Below, in pieces: positions 42,507 to 50,472 of a stretch of DNA of 64,000 bases. How positions within the stretch are numbered: position 1 is the first letter of the stretch; every line of letters begins with the position of its first letter. The stretch is from contig CAYMNQ010000007.1 in NCBI GenBank assembly GCA_964391865.1, forward strand, positions 62,001 through 126,000, read 5' to 3'. The DNA comes from DASZQL01 sp964391865 (GTDB lineage: Bacteria > Planctomycetota > Phycisphaerae > Phycisphaerales > UBA1924). Position numbers and translations under genes: made by a program. The notes under the pieces are model-generated. The model saw only the letters and a program-made list of their open reading frames with translations, had not been told where the DNA came from and ran no database searches.

Positions 42507-42664
42507 GGCCGGGCTCCCAAGAGTTCGAGAATCATCTCCCCCTCACGGGGCATCGGCGCGAATCGCGCGTCAGGTGAGATCGAACCGGCGCGGCGCTCCT
42601 GGGCTGGTCGGTCCGTGCCGACGCGCCCGATAACGTCCGCGGTTCAACCGCTTGCTCGGTCGGA

Positions 42665-43159
42665 TCAATCGGGGCTGATTTCTGAGCTGAGCGTGTCGGT
42701 GGCGCGGTCGTAGCCCGCGGCGTACACGTTCAGACGGCTCGGAGTCTGAGCGAACATCCAGCCGTTCACGCTGCTCGATGGCTCGGCGGCGGCGGACGCG
42801 GCGGTGCCCTCCACGAGCAGTCGCTGCCCGTTGAACATGTTCACGGGCTCCTCCTTGAGGTACTGGTCGGAGATGAGCGCGCCCCAGCCGTTGTTCGTGC
42901 CGCCCTCGCCCATCGGCGCGGTGGGGTGGCTGGTGGGAAAGCCGCCCGAGTTGTGGGCCCGGTAAAGCTCGATCTGCGTGTCGATCTGCTGGAGCTGGCG
43001 CTGGAGGGCGGACTTCACCGCCTCGCTGCTGGCGCTTGAGAACCGCGGCACCACGATGGCGGCAAGGATGCCGAGTATCACAACGACGATGAGAATCTCC
43101 ACGAGCGTGAACCCGCGATGGGAACTCAAACGGACGGTCGGGCGGGCTGCGAGATTCAT
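42665..43159 (-). CDS. Type IV prepilin/pseudopilin (GspG-like)
   Basis: A 164-residue prepilin with leader MNLAARPTVRLSSHRG and cleavage before FTLVEILIVVVILGILAAIV, a perfect class III signal with Gly at -1 and Glu at +5. The C-terminal domain is GspG-like (QLQQIDTQIELYRAHNSGGFPT, WGALISDQYLKEEPVNMFNG). ATG 43159 is chosen because AGGGAG lies about 7 nt upstream; the alternative TTG two codons earlier has no gain. A second related prepilin gene is 140 bp upstream, suggesting duplication. It is probably a major or structural pseudopilin. Confidence 0.93.
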   Translation of the reverse strand: MNLAARPTVRLSSHRGFTLVEILIVVVILGILAAIVVPRFSSASSEAVKSALQRQLQQIDTQIELYRAHNSGGFPTSHPTAPMGEGGTNNGWGALISDQYLKEEPVNMFNGQRLLVEGTAASAAAEPSSSVNGWMFAQTPSRLNVYAAGYDRATDTLSSEISPD

Positions 43160-43299
43160 GGTCAATCTCCCTTCATCCGAGAATGCGGCCGGACATCTGT
43201 TGAACGTCCGACCGCGAAAACGTGCCTGGCTCGGTTGCCCCCGCTCCCGCGCGGGCCATCAAGCCGGGATTGGTGTTCAGTGAAGTCCCATCGCGGTCA

Positions 43300-43857
43300 T
43301 TACGGGGTGCCGCCGCCACCACCACCACCACCACCACCACCACCCGCGCCGGCCGCGAAGCCTTCTTCGTGGGCGAGGAGATTGGTCTCGGGCTCGTACG
43401 CGGCGGCGTAGACCACGAAGCCCGTGGTGTCATCGAAGTACCAACCTTCGTCGGTGTCGCGCGTCGCGGCGAGCGAGTCGGCCTCATCGCCGCTGGCGAT
43501 CACCGCGGAACCGGTGTAGCCGTTAAACGGCGCTTCCTTCAAGTACTTGCTCGAAACCATGATGCCCCAGCCGAATCCGCTGGCTTCGTCGGTGCCCGAT
43601 CCGACGGCGACGGCGCCTTCGGCGGTCTCAGCCGCGGTGAACGACGTGTCGTCGTTGGGGAGCGCGCCCTGGTGCTGAACTCGGAAGAGTTCGACCTGGC
43701 TGTCGATGGTCTGGAGCTGGCTTTGCAGCGCTCCCTTGACCGCTTCGTTGCTAGCGTTGGTGAACTGCGGGACGACGATGGCGGCAAGGATGCCGAGGAT
43801 CACGACGACGATGAGAATCTCGACGAGCGTGAATCCGTTTGGACGACGTGTACGCAT
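43300..43857 (-). CDS. Type IV prepilin/pseudopilin with poly-Gly tail
   Basis: A 185-residue prepilin: MRTRRPNGFTLVEILIVVVI, cleavage after Gly, and a GspG-like globular part (SQLQTIDSQVELFRVQHQGAL, WGIMVSSKYLKEAPFNGYTG). The first 60 mature residues are almost identical to those of the prepilin at 42665-43159. The C-terminus ends AAGA followed by about 12 Gly and TP. The tail is encoded by nine exact CCA units (GGT on the coding strand) plus neighbours, so its length may vary by slippage. ATG 43857 has AGGAGT upstream; a longer upstream frame is rejected. Confidence 0.92.
   Translation of the reverse strand: MRTRRPNGFTLVEILIVVVILGILAAIVVPQFTNASNEAVKGALQSQLQTIDSQVELFRVQHQGALPNDDTSFTAAETAEGAVAVGSGTDEASGFGWGIMVSSKYLKEAPFNGYTGSAVIASGDEADSLAATRDTDEGWYFDDTTGFVVYAAAYEPETNLLAHEEGFAAGAGGGGGGGGGGGGTP
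43316..43342 (+). repeat. Trinucleotide microsatellite, nine CCA units, in a prepilin gene
   Basis: Nine exact CCA units, in frame with the minus-strand prepilin gene, encoding poly-Gly. Gain or loss of whole units keeps frame and changes only tail length. Confidence 0.9.
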
Positions 43858-43937
43858 GCGACTGACTCCTGCAAGAGAACGCCCGAGGGTCCCCGGCGTG
43901 CCGTGCTGCATCGGCGCCCGCCGCACCCGAACTCGAT

Positions 43938-44080
43938 CACCGCCGGCCGGACCTGGAGGGTCCGCCCCCGGCGGTGCTGACCGACCGTCCCGCGTGTTGC
44001 GGGCACGGCCGCCCCGGCACCGGGGCACTCGTCAGCATCGGGTTGAAGCGGCAACTCCTTCATCCCACGGCACTTGCCGC
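43938..44080 (-). ncRNA. Candidate structured RNA leader upstream of the prepilin gene
   Basis: Five perfect stems lie in 143 nt. In plus coordinates: CACCGCCGG (43938-43946) with CCGGCGGTG (43968-43976), enclosing GGACC/GGTCC; TGCTGAC (43975-43981) with GTCAGCA (44031-44037), enclosing CCCGC/GCGGG (43989-44003) and CCCCGG/CCGGGG (44012-44025); and GCGGCAA (44048-44054) with TTGCCGC (44074-44080). The region ends 80 nt before the prepilin ATG on the minus strand. No known riboswitch consensus was recognised. In GC-rich DNA chance stems occur, so this is a candidate only. Confidence 0.45.
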
Positions 44081-44243
44081 CGTCGGTCGATGCTGGAATA
44101 AACGGCCCGCGCCGTGCCGGCGTGCGAAATTCCGCGCGAACTCGGACGCTGCCGGAGTTCTCGGCCCTCGGCATGATGGGCGCGACAAAGCGACCCGGTG
44201 TCTCGCCGGGCCGTCGGGGGACACGGTCAATCGCTTGGAGGAA

Positions 44244-46433
44244 TTACTTCCCCAGAATCAGCGGCACGACCTGCGTGCTTTCAAGATTCAGCGCGCCGAC
44301 CATCGCTGCGGCGAGAGTCGCTTCTTCCGGGCCGCCGTCCCGCGCCAGCTTCACGATCCACCTCGCGTGCCGGTCTTCGAGCAGGTTGCCGAAACGCTTG
44401 GCGGACTCGACCGCCTTGCTGAGCAGCGCGATGCGCTCGCCCTCCGGCGCATCAATGACGGCGTCCATGATCGCGATCTGCGCCCGGCGGTCACCCACGT
44501 AGGACAGCACGTCGGCGATCTGAAGACGCTTGACTCCCTCGGCGTCCGCGAGGCTGGAGATCAGCGGCACGGTGGCGTCGCGCACGTCGTACACCCCGCC
44601 GCCGATCGCGATTTCGTGGAGCACGTCGAGGGAGGCGAGGGCGTAGTCGCGGGCATCTTCGCCGCTGACCATGGGCCCGCTGACGCGGTCGACGAGGTCA
44701 TTCGCGGCGGCGGCCAATTGCTCGCCGCTGACGCCCTCACGGAGTTGCTTGGTGAGATGATCGTCGGCGATCGCGATGCCCTGCTGCGCCATGCCCGCGG
44801 GGGACATGAGCGCGATGACGGGCGTGGCGGAGAGACGCTGATTCCGGCGGATGTCCTGAACGGTTTCAATGGTCGCCGGCGCGTTCATGTTGGTGACGAT
44901 GAGATCGATGCCCGGCACCTCGGAGATTGCACCGGCGAGTTCGCCCAGCGTTCCCGCGGGCGGGAGGACCGTGTATCCGTCCTTCTCGAGCCCGGCGCGG
45001 AGTTCCTGCTGCTGTTCGAGCCTGGGGGAGATGACCATCGCGTAGCGTTTGTCGGCGTCGCGGATGGCGCTGGCGAGCACGGGGATCACGCGGTCCGCGC
45101 CCTCGAAGGACTCCCGCGGGTTGCCGCGGCCGAGCGCGAGGGCCGCTTCGTACTGCACGCGCCGATCGGGGTAGCCCAGCGCCTCGACGAGCGGTCGGCG
45201 GTCGTCGGCACCGCGCACCAACCCGGCGCCGCCCGAGCTCATCGAGAGCGCCTGGATGGCGCGGCGGGCGAGGCGCGTGTCACGCGCGCCGAGCGCGCGG
45301 GCCAGCACGCGCTGCACAGACTCCGCGCCTGAAGCGACGGCGTAGTACGTCGCGTCGCGCCGATCCGGGCCATAGACCGGGTTCTCGTACCCCTCGGGCT
45401 GGTCGATCTCGCGTGAAAGGTTCGATGCGACCCACAGTGCGACGGACTCGTTCTGCGACGGATCGAGACGCAGCGAGCGCTCACACAACTCCATCGCGCG
45501 GGCTTCGTGGAAGACCTCGGTGCGGATGGCGGTGGGCTGCAGCCCGGATTCGGGCGTGAACGTCCACAGCAGTTGGTGCGACTCGCCCGCGAAGAGCGTG
45601 AGGCTCGAAGGCTCGGCATAGTACGCCTCGGCGAGGTCGCGGTACAGCGCGGGGACGGGCTGAGCCGCGTCGTACGGACGATCGATTTTCTCGATGGCAC
45701 GATCGATGGTCAGCGAAAGCTGCTCGCTCGTCGACTTCGCGCGGGCTTCATAGAGGTACGGCAGGCTCCAGCGGTACGGGATCTGCCCCAGCACGCGGGC
45801 GACCGACTCCTGGACCACCGCGTCCAGCCCGCCCGTGAGGGCCGCGCCAAGGGGGGCGACGGCGTGCGGGCCCATCTGCACGAGCACCGCCTGCGCCTCG
45901 GCTTCGAGCACCGGGTCGCCGCGCTTCTGGAGAATCTCCAGCAACTGCGGGACGGCGTACTCGCCCGCGACCTTGAGCCGATCGGTCGCGAGCAGCTTGC
46001 CCTTCCGGTTGCCCGTGAGCAGCCCGATGTTGCGTCCGATCTCGCCCGGGTCGCGCGCGATGGCGAGCTTGCCGTCTTCATAGAGACGGTTGAGACGGCC
46101 GGCGACGTCGGCAAGATCGGGGATCACGCTCGCGTTGCGGGTCGAGCGCTCGAAGCGGTCGATCATCGTCGGGTTCTCTTCGACGAGACCGACGAAGCGC
46201 TTGGGGTCGATGTTGCGGTCGAGGATCGCGGCGGCGTTCGCCTTTGCGAGTTCGTGCGTGGCCGTCAGCACGTAGTAGTTGAAATCCTCGAGCAGCTGCG
46301 CGTCGGATGGTTGCCCGACGGCGCTCTGCGCCCGCACGGGCGTGACCGCCCACAGCGGGACGGACGACCCGCAAACCATCCCAAGTGCGCCGGCGACGGC
46401 GACCAACAACCGCTTCGAAAGGATGCTCTGCAC
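44244..46433 (-). CDS. Secreted HEAT-repeat-like protein with degenerate receiver-like domain
   Basis: About 730 residues starting at GTG 46433 (GGGAG 7 nt upstream), with signal peptide KRLLVAVAGALGMVCGSSVPL. HEAT/armadillo-like helices occupy about 100-260 (YAVPQLLEILQKRGDPVLEA, AVAPLGAALTGGLDAVVQES) and again at 400-480 and 600-725 (ATVPLISSLADAEGVKRLQI). About 500-600 (YAMVISPRLEQQQELRAGLE, LIVTNMNAPATIETVQDIRR) has the strand-helix pattern of a receiver domain without the acidic acceptor set, so it is probably a pseudoreceiver or flavodoxin-like insert. Export would place it in the periplasm. It lies upstream of the prepilin genes on the same strand; function is unknown. Confidence 0.78.
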   Translation of the reverse strand: MQSILSKRLLVAVAGALGMVCGSSVPLWAVTPVRAQSAVGQPSDAQLLEDFNYYVLTATHELAKANAAAILDRNIDPKRFVGLVEENPTMIDRFERSTRNASVIPDLADVAGRLNRLYEDGKLAIARDPGEIGRNIGLLTGNRKGKLLATDRLKVAGEYAVPQLLEILQKRGDPVLEAEAQAVLVQMGPHAVAPLGAALTGGLDAVVQESVARVLGQIPYRWSLPYLYEARAKSTSEQLSLTIDRAIEKIDRPYDAAQPVPALYRDLAEAYYAEPSSLTLFAGESHQLLWTFTPESGLQPTAIRTEVFHEARAMELCERSLRLDPSQNESVALWVASNLSREIDQPEGYENPVYGPDRRDATYYAVASGAESVQRVLARALGARDTRLARRAIQALSMSSGGAGLVRGADDRRPLVEALGYPDRRVQYEAALALGRGNPRESFEGADRVIPVLASAIRDADKRYAMVISPRLEQQQELRAGLEKDGYTVLPPAGTLGELAGAISEVPGIDLIVTNMNAPATIETVQDIRRNQRLSATPVIALMSPAGMAQQGIAIADDHLTKQLREGVSGEQLAAAANDLVDRVSGPMVSGEDARDYALASLDVLHEIAIGGGVYDVRDATVPLISSLADAEGVKRLQIADVLSYVGDRRAQIAIMDAVIDAPEGERIALLSKAVESAKRFGNLLEDRHARWIVKLARDGGPEEATLAAAMVGALNLESTQVVPLILGK

Positions 46434-46675
46434 TGGGCGCTCCCTGATGATTCCGACGGTGACGCGAGGTCTGTACGCCCGAACCACGCAGACGGCTGCC
46501 GCGGCCTGACGGGTCGGGTCGGTCAATCTACTTCGCGGCCCCGAGGGGGTCAATCGCGGGCACCAATCAGACGCCGAATCCGGATCTGATCCCGCCCGAC
46601 GCCGCGCCCGATCGCCCCTATGCTGAGCGGCGGAGTCAGGTTCGAATCAACAGCATCTAGCGCGAGGAGCACCCC

Positions 46676-47563
46676 ATGAAGAAGCTTGCGAAACTTGCGG
46701 TCCTTCTGGTCGTTCTGGTGATCGCGGCCGTGGCGGCCGTCTTTTTCTACATCGATTCAATTGCCCGGCGCGGGATCGAGGTCGCGTCGACTGCCGCGTT
46801 GGGCGTGAACACCACGCTGAACAAGGCGGACGTCGGCATCCTTTCCGGGACCTTCGACATGAGCGGGTTGAACGTCTCCAACCCCGGCGGGTTCCAATCC
46901 CCCCACTTTCTCGCGCTCGGCGACGGCGGTGTGGCGGTGAGCCTCGGATCGCTCAATAGGCCGACGGTGGAACTGCCGTACCTCAAGCTTTCGGGAATCG
47001 ACGTCAATCTGGAGCGGCGCGAGAACAAGTCGAACTACCAGGTGATCCTCGACCACGTGAAGTCGCTCGAAACCGGCGGCGGCGGTCCAACCAAACCCTC
47101 GGGCGGCCCGGGGGTGGCGGAGAAGAAGTTCATCATCCGCGAAGTGAAAGTCACGGACATCAACGTCCACGTCGATCTGCTGCCGATCGGCGGGCAGCTC
47201 ACCAAAGTGAGTGTGCCGATCAGCGAGATCACGCTGCGGGACATCGGCTCCGGGACCGACGGCGGGATGGTGCTGCGCGAGCTGGTCCCCACGCTGCTGA
47301 AAGCGATCCTTGCGGCGGCGGTGCAGAAGGGCGGCGAGATCATGCCCGCGGAGGTGCTGGGAGAGTTGCAGGGATCGCTCGCGCAGTTGAAGAGTCTGGA
47401 GAGCCTCGGGGTGAGCTTGTCGGGCGATCTTCAGAAGCAGATCGGCGATATCGCCGGTCAAGCCGCCGACCTCAGCAAGGGCGTGCAGGACGCGGCGGAC
47501 AAGGCAAAGAAGGCCGCCGAGGATGTCGGCAAGGGGCTGAAGGATTTGATCCCGAAGAAGTGA
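46676..47563 (+). CDS. AsmA-like single-pass envelope protein
   Basis: A 295-residue protein beginning MKKLAKLAVLLVVLVIAAVAAVFFYIDSIA, an uncleaved N-terminal anchor. It continues with an AsmA-type start (RRGIEVASTAALGVNTTLNK, VGILSGTFDMSGLNVSNPGG) and beta-rich repeats (VKVTDINVHVDLLPIGGQL). The C-terminal about 60 residues form an amphipathic Lys/Ala helix (AADKAKKAAEDVGKGLKDLI). It resembles small AsmA/DUF748 proteins involved in lipid or envelope traffic, but it is much shorter than AsmA. ATG 46676 has GAGGAGC upstream. It is divergent from the pilus cluster and converges on batE. Confidence 0.8.
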   Translation: MKKLAKLAVLLVVLVIAAVAAVFFYIDSIARRGIEVASTAALGVNTTLNKADVGILSGTFDMSGLNVSNPGGFQSPHFLALGDGGVAVSLGSLNRPTVELPYLKLSGIDVNLERRENKSNYQVILDHVKSLETGGGGPTKPSGGPGVAEKKFIIREVKVTDINVHVDLLPIGGQLTKVSVPISEITLRDIGSGTDGGMVLRELVPTLLKAILAAAVQKGGEIMPAEVLGELQGSLAQLKSLESLGVSLSGDLQKQIGDIAGQAADLSKGVQDAADKAKKAAEDVGKGLKDLIPKK

Positions 47564-47710
47564 TCGATGCGTGGGCGGCGCGGGCCGGGACGCGGGCGCT
47601 CAGTCTGCGCCTGTGGTTTGTTTCATGGGCACTCTCCCGAAACATCGCCGTCGTTGAGGCCCTCCGGCACAGCAACGGACGGGCCGCGCGAAAACGACTC
47701 GGGGTCCGAT

Positions 47711-48619
47711 TCAGACACGCTCGATCGCGGTCAGCGGGAGCCACGCCTCGCGCCCGTCGCGCAGGCGCGCGAGCACCCAGCCGGGGCGCTCTTCGACAAT
47801 CTGCAACTCCACACCCGCGGAGATTGGTTCCTTGAAGCTCGGCTCGTAGGCGGCATCGTCCGGGCCTTTGCGCGCGATGACGCGGTCGGCGGTGACGACC
47901 GCGTCGGCGGTCGAGTTGACGGCCGAGTGCGTGAGCATGAGCGAGACCACGCACACTCCGGCGGCGGCCGCGAGAGCGGCGAGGGCGAGCCGCACGCGCG
48001 GCTTGACCACGCCGAGCAGCTTGGCGGCGGCGAGGAGCCAGAAGCCGGCGAAGACGGCGGCGAAGATCGCCCAGCGCACGCCGGGCGGGATCAGGCCCAG
48101 CGAAGAATCGAACGTCCGCCGGATGGCGTTCGCGGGCTCCGGCTCGATGCGCGTGCCGACGCGCTGGCGCGCGTACGAGAGGTTCGACGCGAGATCGGCA
48201 TCGCCCGGGATCAGCTTCTCGGCGCGGCGATAGTTCAGGATCGCTCGGGCGACATCGGAGCGGAGCATGTGGGCGTTTCCGATGTTGTAGTAGAGCCGCC
48301 CGTTGACGACGCCGGCGGCGATGAGGGACTCGTACCCCGCGATGCTCTCCCGGAGCAGGTCCGCCGACCTCGCCGGGTCGGACTTCAACACCGCCGCACC
48401 TTGCGCGAAAGCGGCATTCGCGGCGCCGAAAGACTCTTCATGCGTTGACGCGGCGGCGTGTGACGCGGTTGAGAAGCCGAGCGCGACAGACATGAGAGCG
48501 AGCATGATCGCGAGAGCGCGTACTCGGGCTGCACCGCTCGCGCCTTCGCCGCCATGGGCTTGGATCCTTCCCTCGCCTGCGCGAGCGCCGCGGCGGGCGG
48601 TTCGTGTGTGCTGCGTCAT
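47711..48619 (-). CDS. BatE-like TPR/SH3 membrane protein
   Basis: A 302-residue protein of the Bat cluster. It has a Gly/Arg-rich N-terminus, a signal or anchor helix (ALAIMLALMSVALGFSTASHA), TPR repeats (YYNIGNAHMLRSDVARAILNYRRAE), two membrane helices (WAIFAAVFAGFWLLAAAKLL, LALAALAAAAGVCVVSLML) and a C-terminal SH3-like domain (ELQIVEERPGWVLARLRDGREAWLP). This order matches BatE. ATG 48619 overlaps the upstream batD stop by 4 bp; a much longer upstream frame lies within batD and is a shadow. It is the last gene of the operon. Confidence 0.85.
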   Translation of the reverse strand: MTQHTRTARRGARAGEGRIQAHGGEGASGAARVRALAIMLALMSVALGFSTASHAAASTHEESFGAANAAFAQGAAVLKSDPARSADLLRESIAGYESLIAAGVVNGRLYYNIGNAHMLRSDVARAILNYRRAEKLIPGDADLASNLSYARQRVGTRIEPEPANAIRRTFDSSLGLIPPGVRWAIFAAVFAGFWLLAAAKLLGVVKPRVRLALAALAAAAGVCVVSLMLTHSAVNSTADAVVTADRVIARKGPDDAAYEPSFKEPISAGVELQIVEERPGWVLARLRDGREAWLPLTAIERV

Positions 48620-50466
48620 GGCGTGCCCCCGAACGTGGATTCGAGCGCGGTGATCAACTCTCGTGCCTCGGCAAGGAGGCCGCGCGCTTCGGCGGGCTCC
48701 AGCCCGCCGAAGCGCGCGCCGTCGCATCGCTCCATCAGCGCGCGGGCTCGGGCGGCGAGGGCCAGGTCGCGCGGCGCGATCAGCCGCTCGGCCTCGGGCG
48801 GGGTGATTGACGCGGCGGGCGCGCCGGACTTGTCGGAGAGATAGCCGACCACGGCCCGCGCGACGGCATCGGCGGCGGTCGCGGTGTCTGTCCCGTGGGT
48901 CTCGTTGAGGAGTTGGATCGCCGCTGACTTCGCGGTGCGCCGGCGGCGAGCGAGCGGGTCGTTCGCCGCGCGCCGTCTCATCAAGCACACCACCGCCGTC
49001 GCGATGTACGCCAGCGGCGGGGCGGCGAGCGTGGTGATCCCCATCGGCGAGCGCATCGTCGCCAGCAGGTCGAATCGCTGCGGCACCAGCGCGTCGAGAC
49101 GCTCGTAATTCGCCGCGATGCCCGCGGTCGTGCTCTCGATCCCGGCGCCGTTCGCCGGAGAGGCGCCGGCGCGGACGCCCTCCGCGTCGGCGGCGGTCAC
49201 CTGCTTCGCGGCACGCACCGTGAGCGGGATCGGCGCGCTGCGCGCGATCTCGTACTTGCCGCTCTTGGTGTCGAAATACGGCAGTTCGATGGGCGGGATG
49301 CTCGTGGCGTCGGGGCTGATAGCGCGGAGGGTGCGCGTGAAGGTCTTCTGTCCCGGGGCGGTGGTGGGCGGGCGGTCGTCCTCCGCGACGCGGAAGGCGG
49401 CGGCAATGTCGGGCTGCTTCTCGATCGCCGGCGCGCGCGCGGCGTCGGCGAGCGGGCCACTGATCGTGATCGAGAGCGAGATCGGATCGCCCACGCTCAC
49501 CTCGCTTGGCGACGCGCCGGCGGCGATGGTGTAGCGACCGACGAGGCCGTTGAAACTCGGCGGGCGGCCGTCGGTCGGCAGTTCGCGCACGTTGAGCTCG
49601 ATCGCGTTCGACGGGATCGAGATGCGACGGACCCGGCCGGCGTCAAAGACCGTGCCGCGCGAGACGACGAGATTGGTGGCGGCGGTCGCCGGGCCGAGCG
49701 ACTGCTTTCCCGCGGCGCGGGGGATCAGCATCTTCTTCATCGTGAAGGTGTAGTAGTCCGCGCCGTCGATCTTCGCGCGCCCCTGCACCGCGGGCGTGTC
49801 CTCGCCGAAGAGTTCGAGCGCGACCCACTGGTTGCCCTGCGTGTAGTCGCTGGGGAACGCGGAGGGCGTGAATCTCGCTTCCGCGCCGTCACCGACGCCG
49901 GGGAACGCGAGTTGAAGACGCTGAAAATCCCGCTGCGTGGCGAAGGTGACGCCCAACTCAATCGGCTCGCCGACGTATGGGCTGGTGTTCGAGACCGCAA
50001 TGATGAGGCGCGCCTCGCGCTCTTCGCGCGGGGCGAGCACTTCGATGCGGACGGGCTGGGTGTTGTACGACTTGCCGTTGACGAAGAGCGTGAGCGCGGG
50101 GAGCTCCAGTTGGCCTGGCTTGGTGGGTGTGACGCCGAAGGTGAACGCGAAGCCCTCATATGTCTCATCGCGGCGCACGCCGTTGATGATGACGGTGGAC
50201 TGCTGCGAGCGGTCCTGCCCTCCGAGGAACTCGATCTCGGCGTTCGGCACGGCCGGGACGTCGGGACGGTTCACATTGCGCGTGCCGTCGATGAGAATCT
50301 GCCAGCGCACCTGCTCGCCCACGAAAGCGCTGGTGGGGCGGGCGGAGGCGCTCACCGTGATGGTCTGCGGCTCGGCGGTGCGTTGGCGAGCGATCGCGGC
50401 ACGCACGGGCACCAGTGCCGCGAGCGCGATGACGAGCACGTACGGGATGGCGCGCGAACGAAACAT
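48616..50466 (-). CDS. batD: BatD-like multi-domain membrane protein
   Basis: A 616-residue exported protein of the Bat operon. Signal peptide (YVLVIALAALVPVRAAIA), then Ig-like beta-domains: ITVSASARPTSAFVGEQVRW is the BatD start, and FTFGVTPTKPGQLELPALTL and VGEPIELGVTFATQRDFQRL are further repeats. A membrane helix follows (MGITTLAAPPLAYIATAVVCL, about 485-505), then a cytoplasmic helical tail. The operon order MoxR-DUF58-(360-residue protein)-BatA-BatB-BatC-BatD-BatE fits the aerotolerance-type cluster. Its function is in envelope stress or protein interaction, not established. The start ATG 50466 is 6 bp after the batC stop. Confidence 0.9.
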   Translation of the reverse strand: MFRSRAIPYVLVIALAALVPVRAAIARQRTAEPQTITVSASARPTSAFVGEQVRWQILIDGTRNVNRPDVPAVPNAEIEFLGGQDRSQQSTVIINGVRRDETYEGFAFTFGVTPTKPGQLELPALTLFVNGKSYNTQPVRIEVLAPREEREARLIIAVSNTSPYVGEPIELGVTFATQRDFQRLQLAFPGVGDGAEARFTPSAFPSDYTQGNQWVALELFGEDTPAVQGRAKIDGADYYTFTMKKMLIPRAAGKQSLGPATAATNLVVSRGTVFDAGRVRRISIPSNAIELNVRELPTDGRPPSFNGLVGRYTIAAGASPSEVSVGDPISLSITISGPLADAARAPAIEKQPDIAAAFRVAEDDRPPTTAPGQKTFTRTLRAISPDATSIPPIELPYFDTKSGKYEIARSAPIPLTVRAAKQVTAADAEGVRAGASPANGAGIESTTAGIAANYERLDALVPQRFDLLATMRSPMGITTLAAPPLAYIATAVVCLMRRRAANDPLARRRRTAKSAAIQLLNETHGTDTATAADAVARAVVGYLSDKSGAPAASITPPEAERLIAPRDLALAARARALMERCDGARFGGLEPAEARGLLAEARELITALESTFGGTP

Positions 50467-50472
50467 GCGGGA

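Noticed and set aside
43858..44243. GEMM-type c-di-GMP riboswitch upstream of the prepilin
   Set aside because: Strong stems exist, but the conserved GEMM sequences were not found. It is reported only as an unassigned structured region.
46625..46650. tRNA-like GGTTCGAATC word upstream of the AsmA-like gene
   Set aside because: The flanking bases do not form a T-arm stem and no acceptor or anticodon arm is present.
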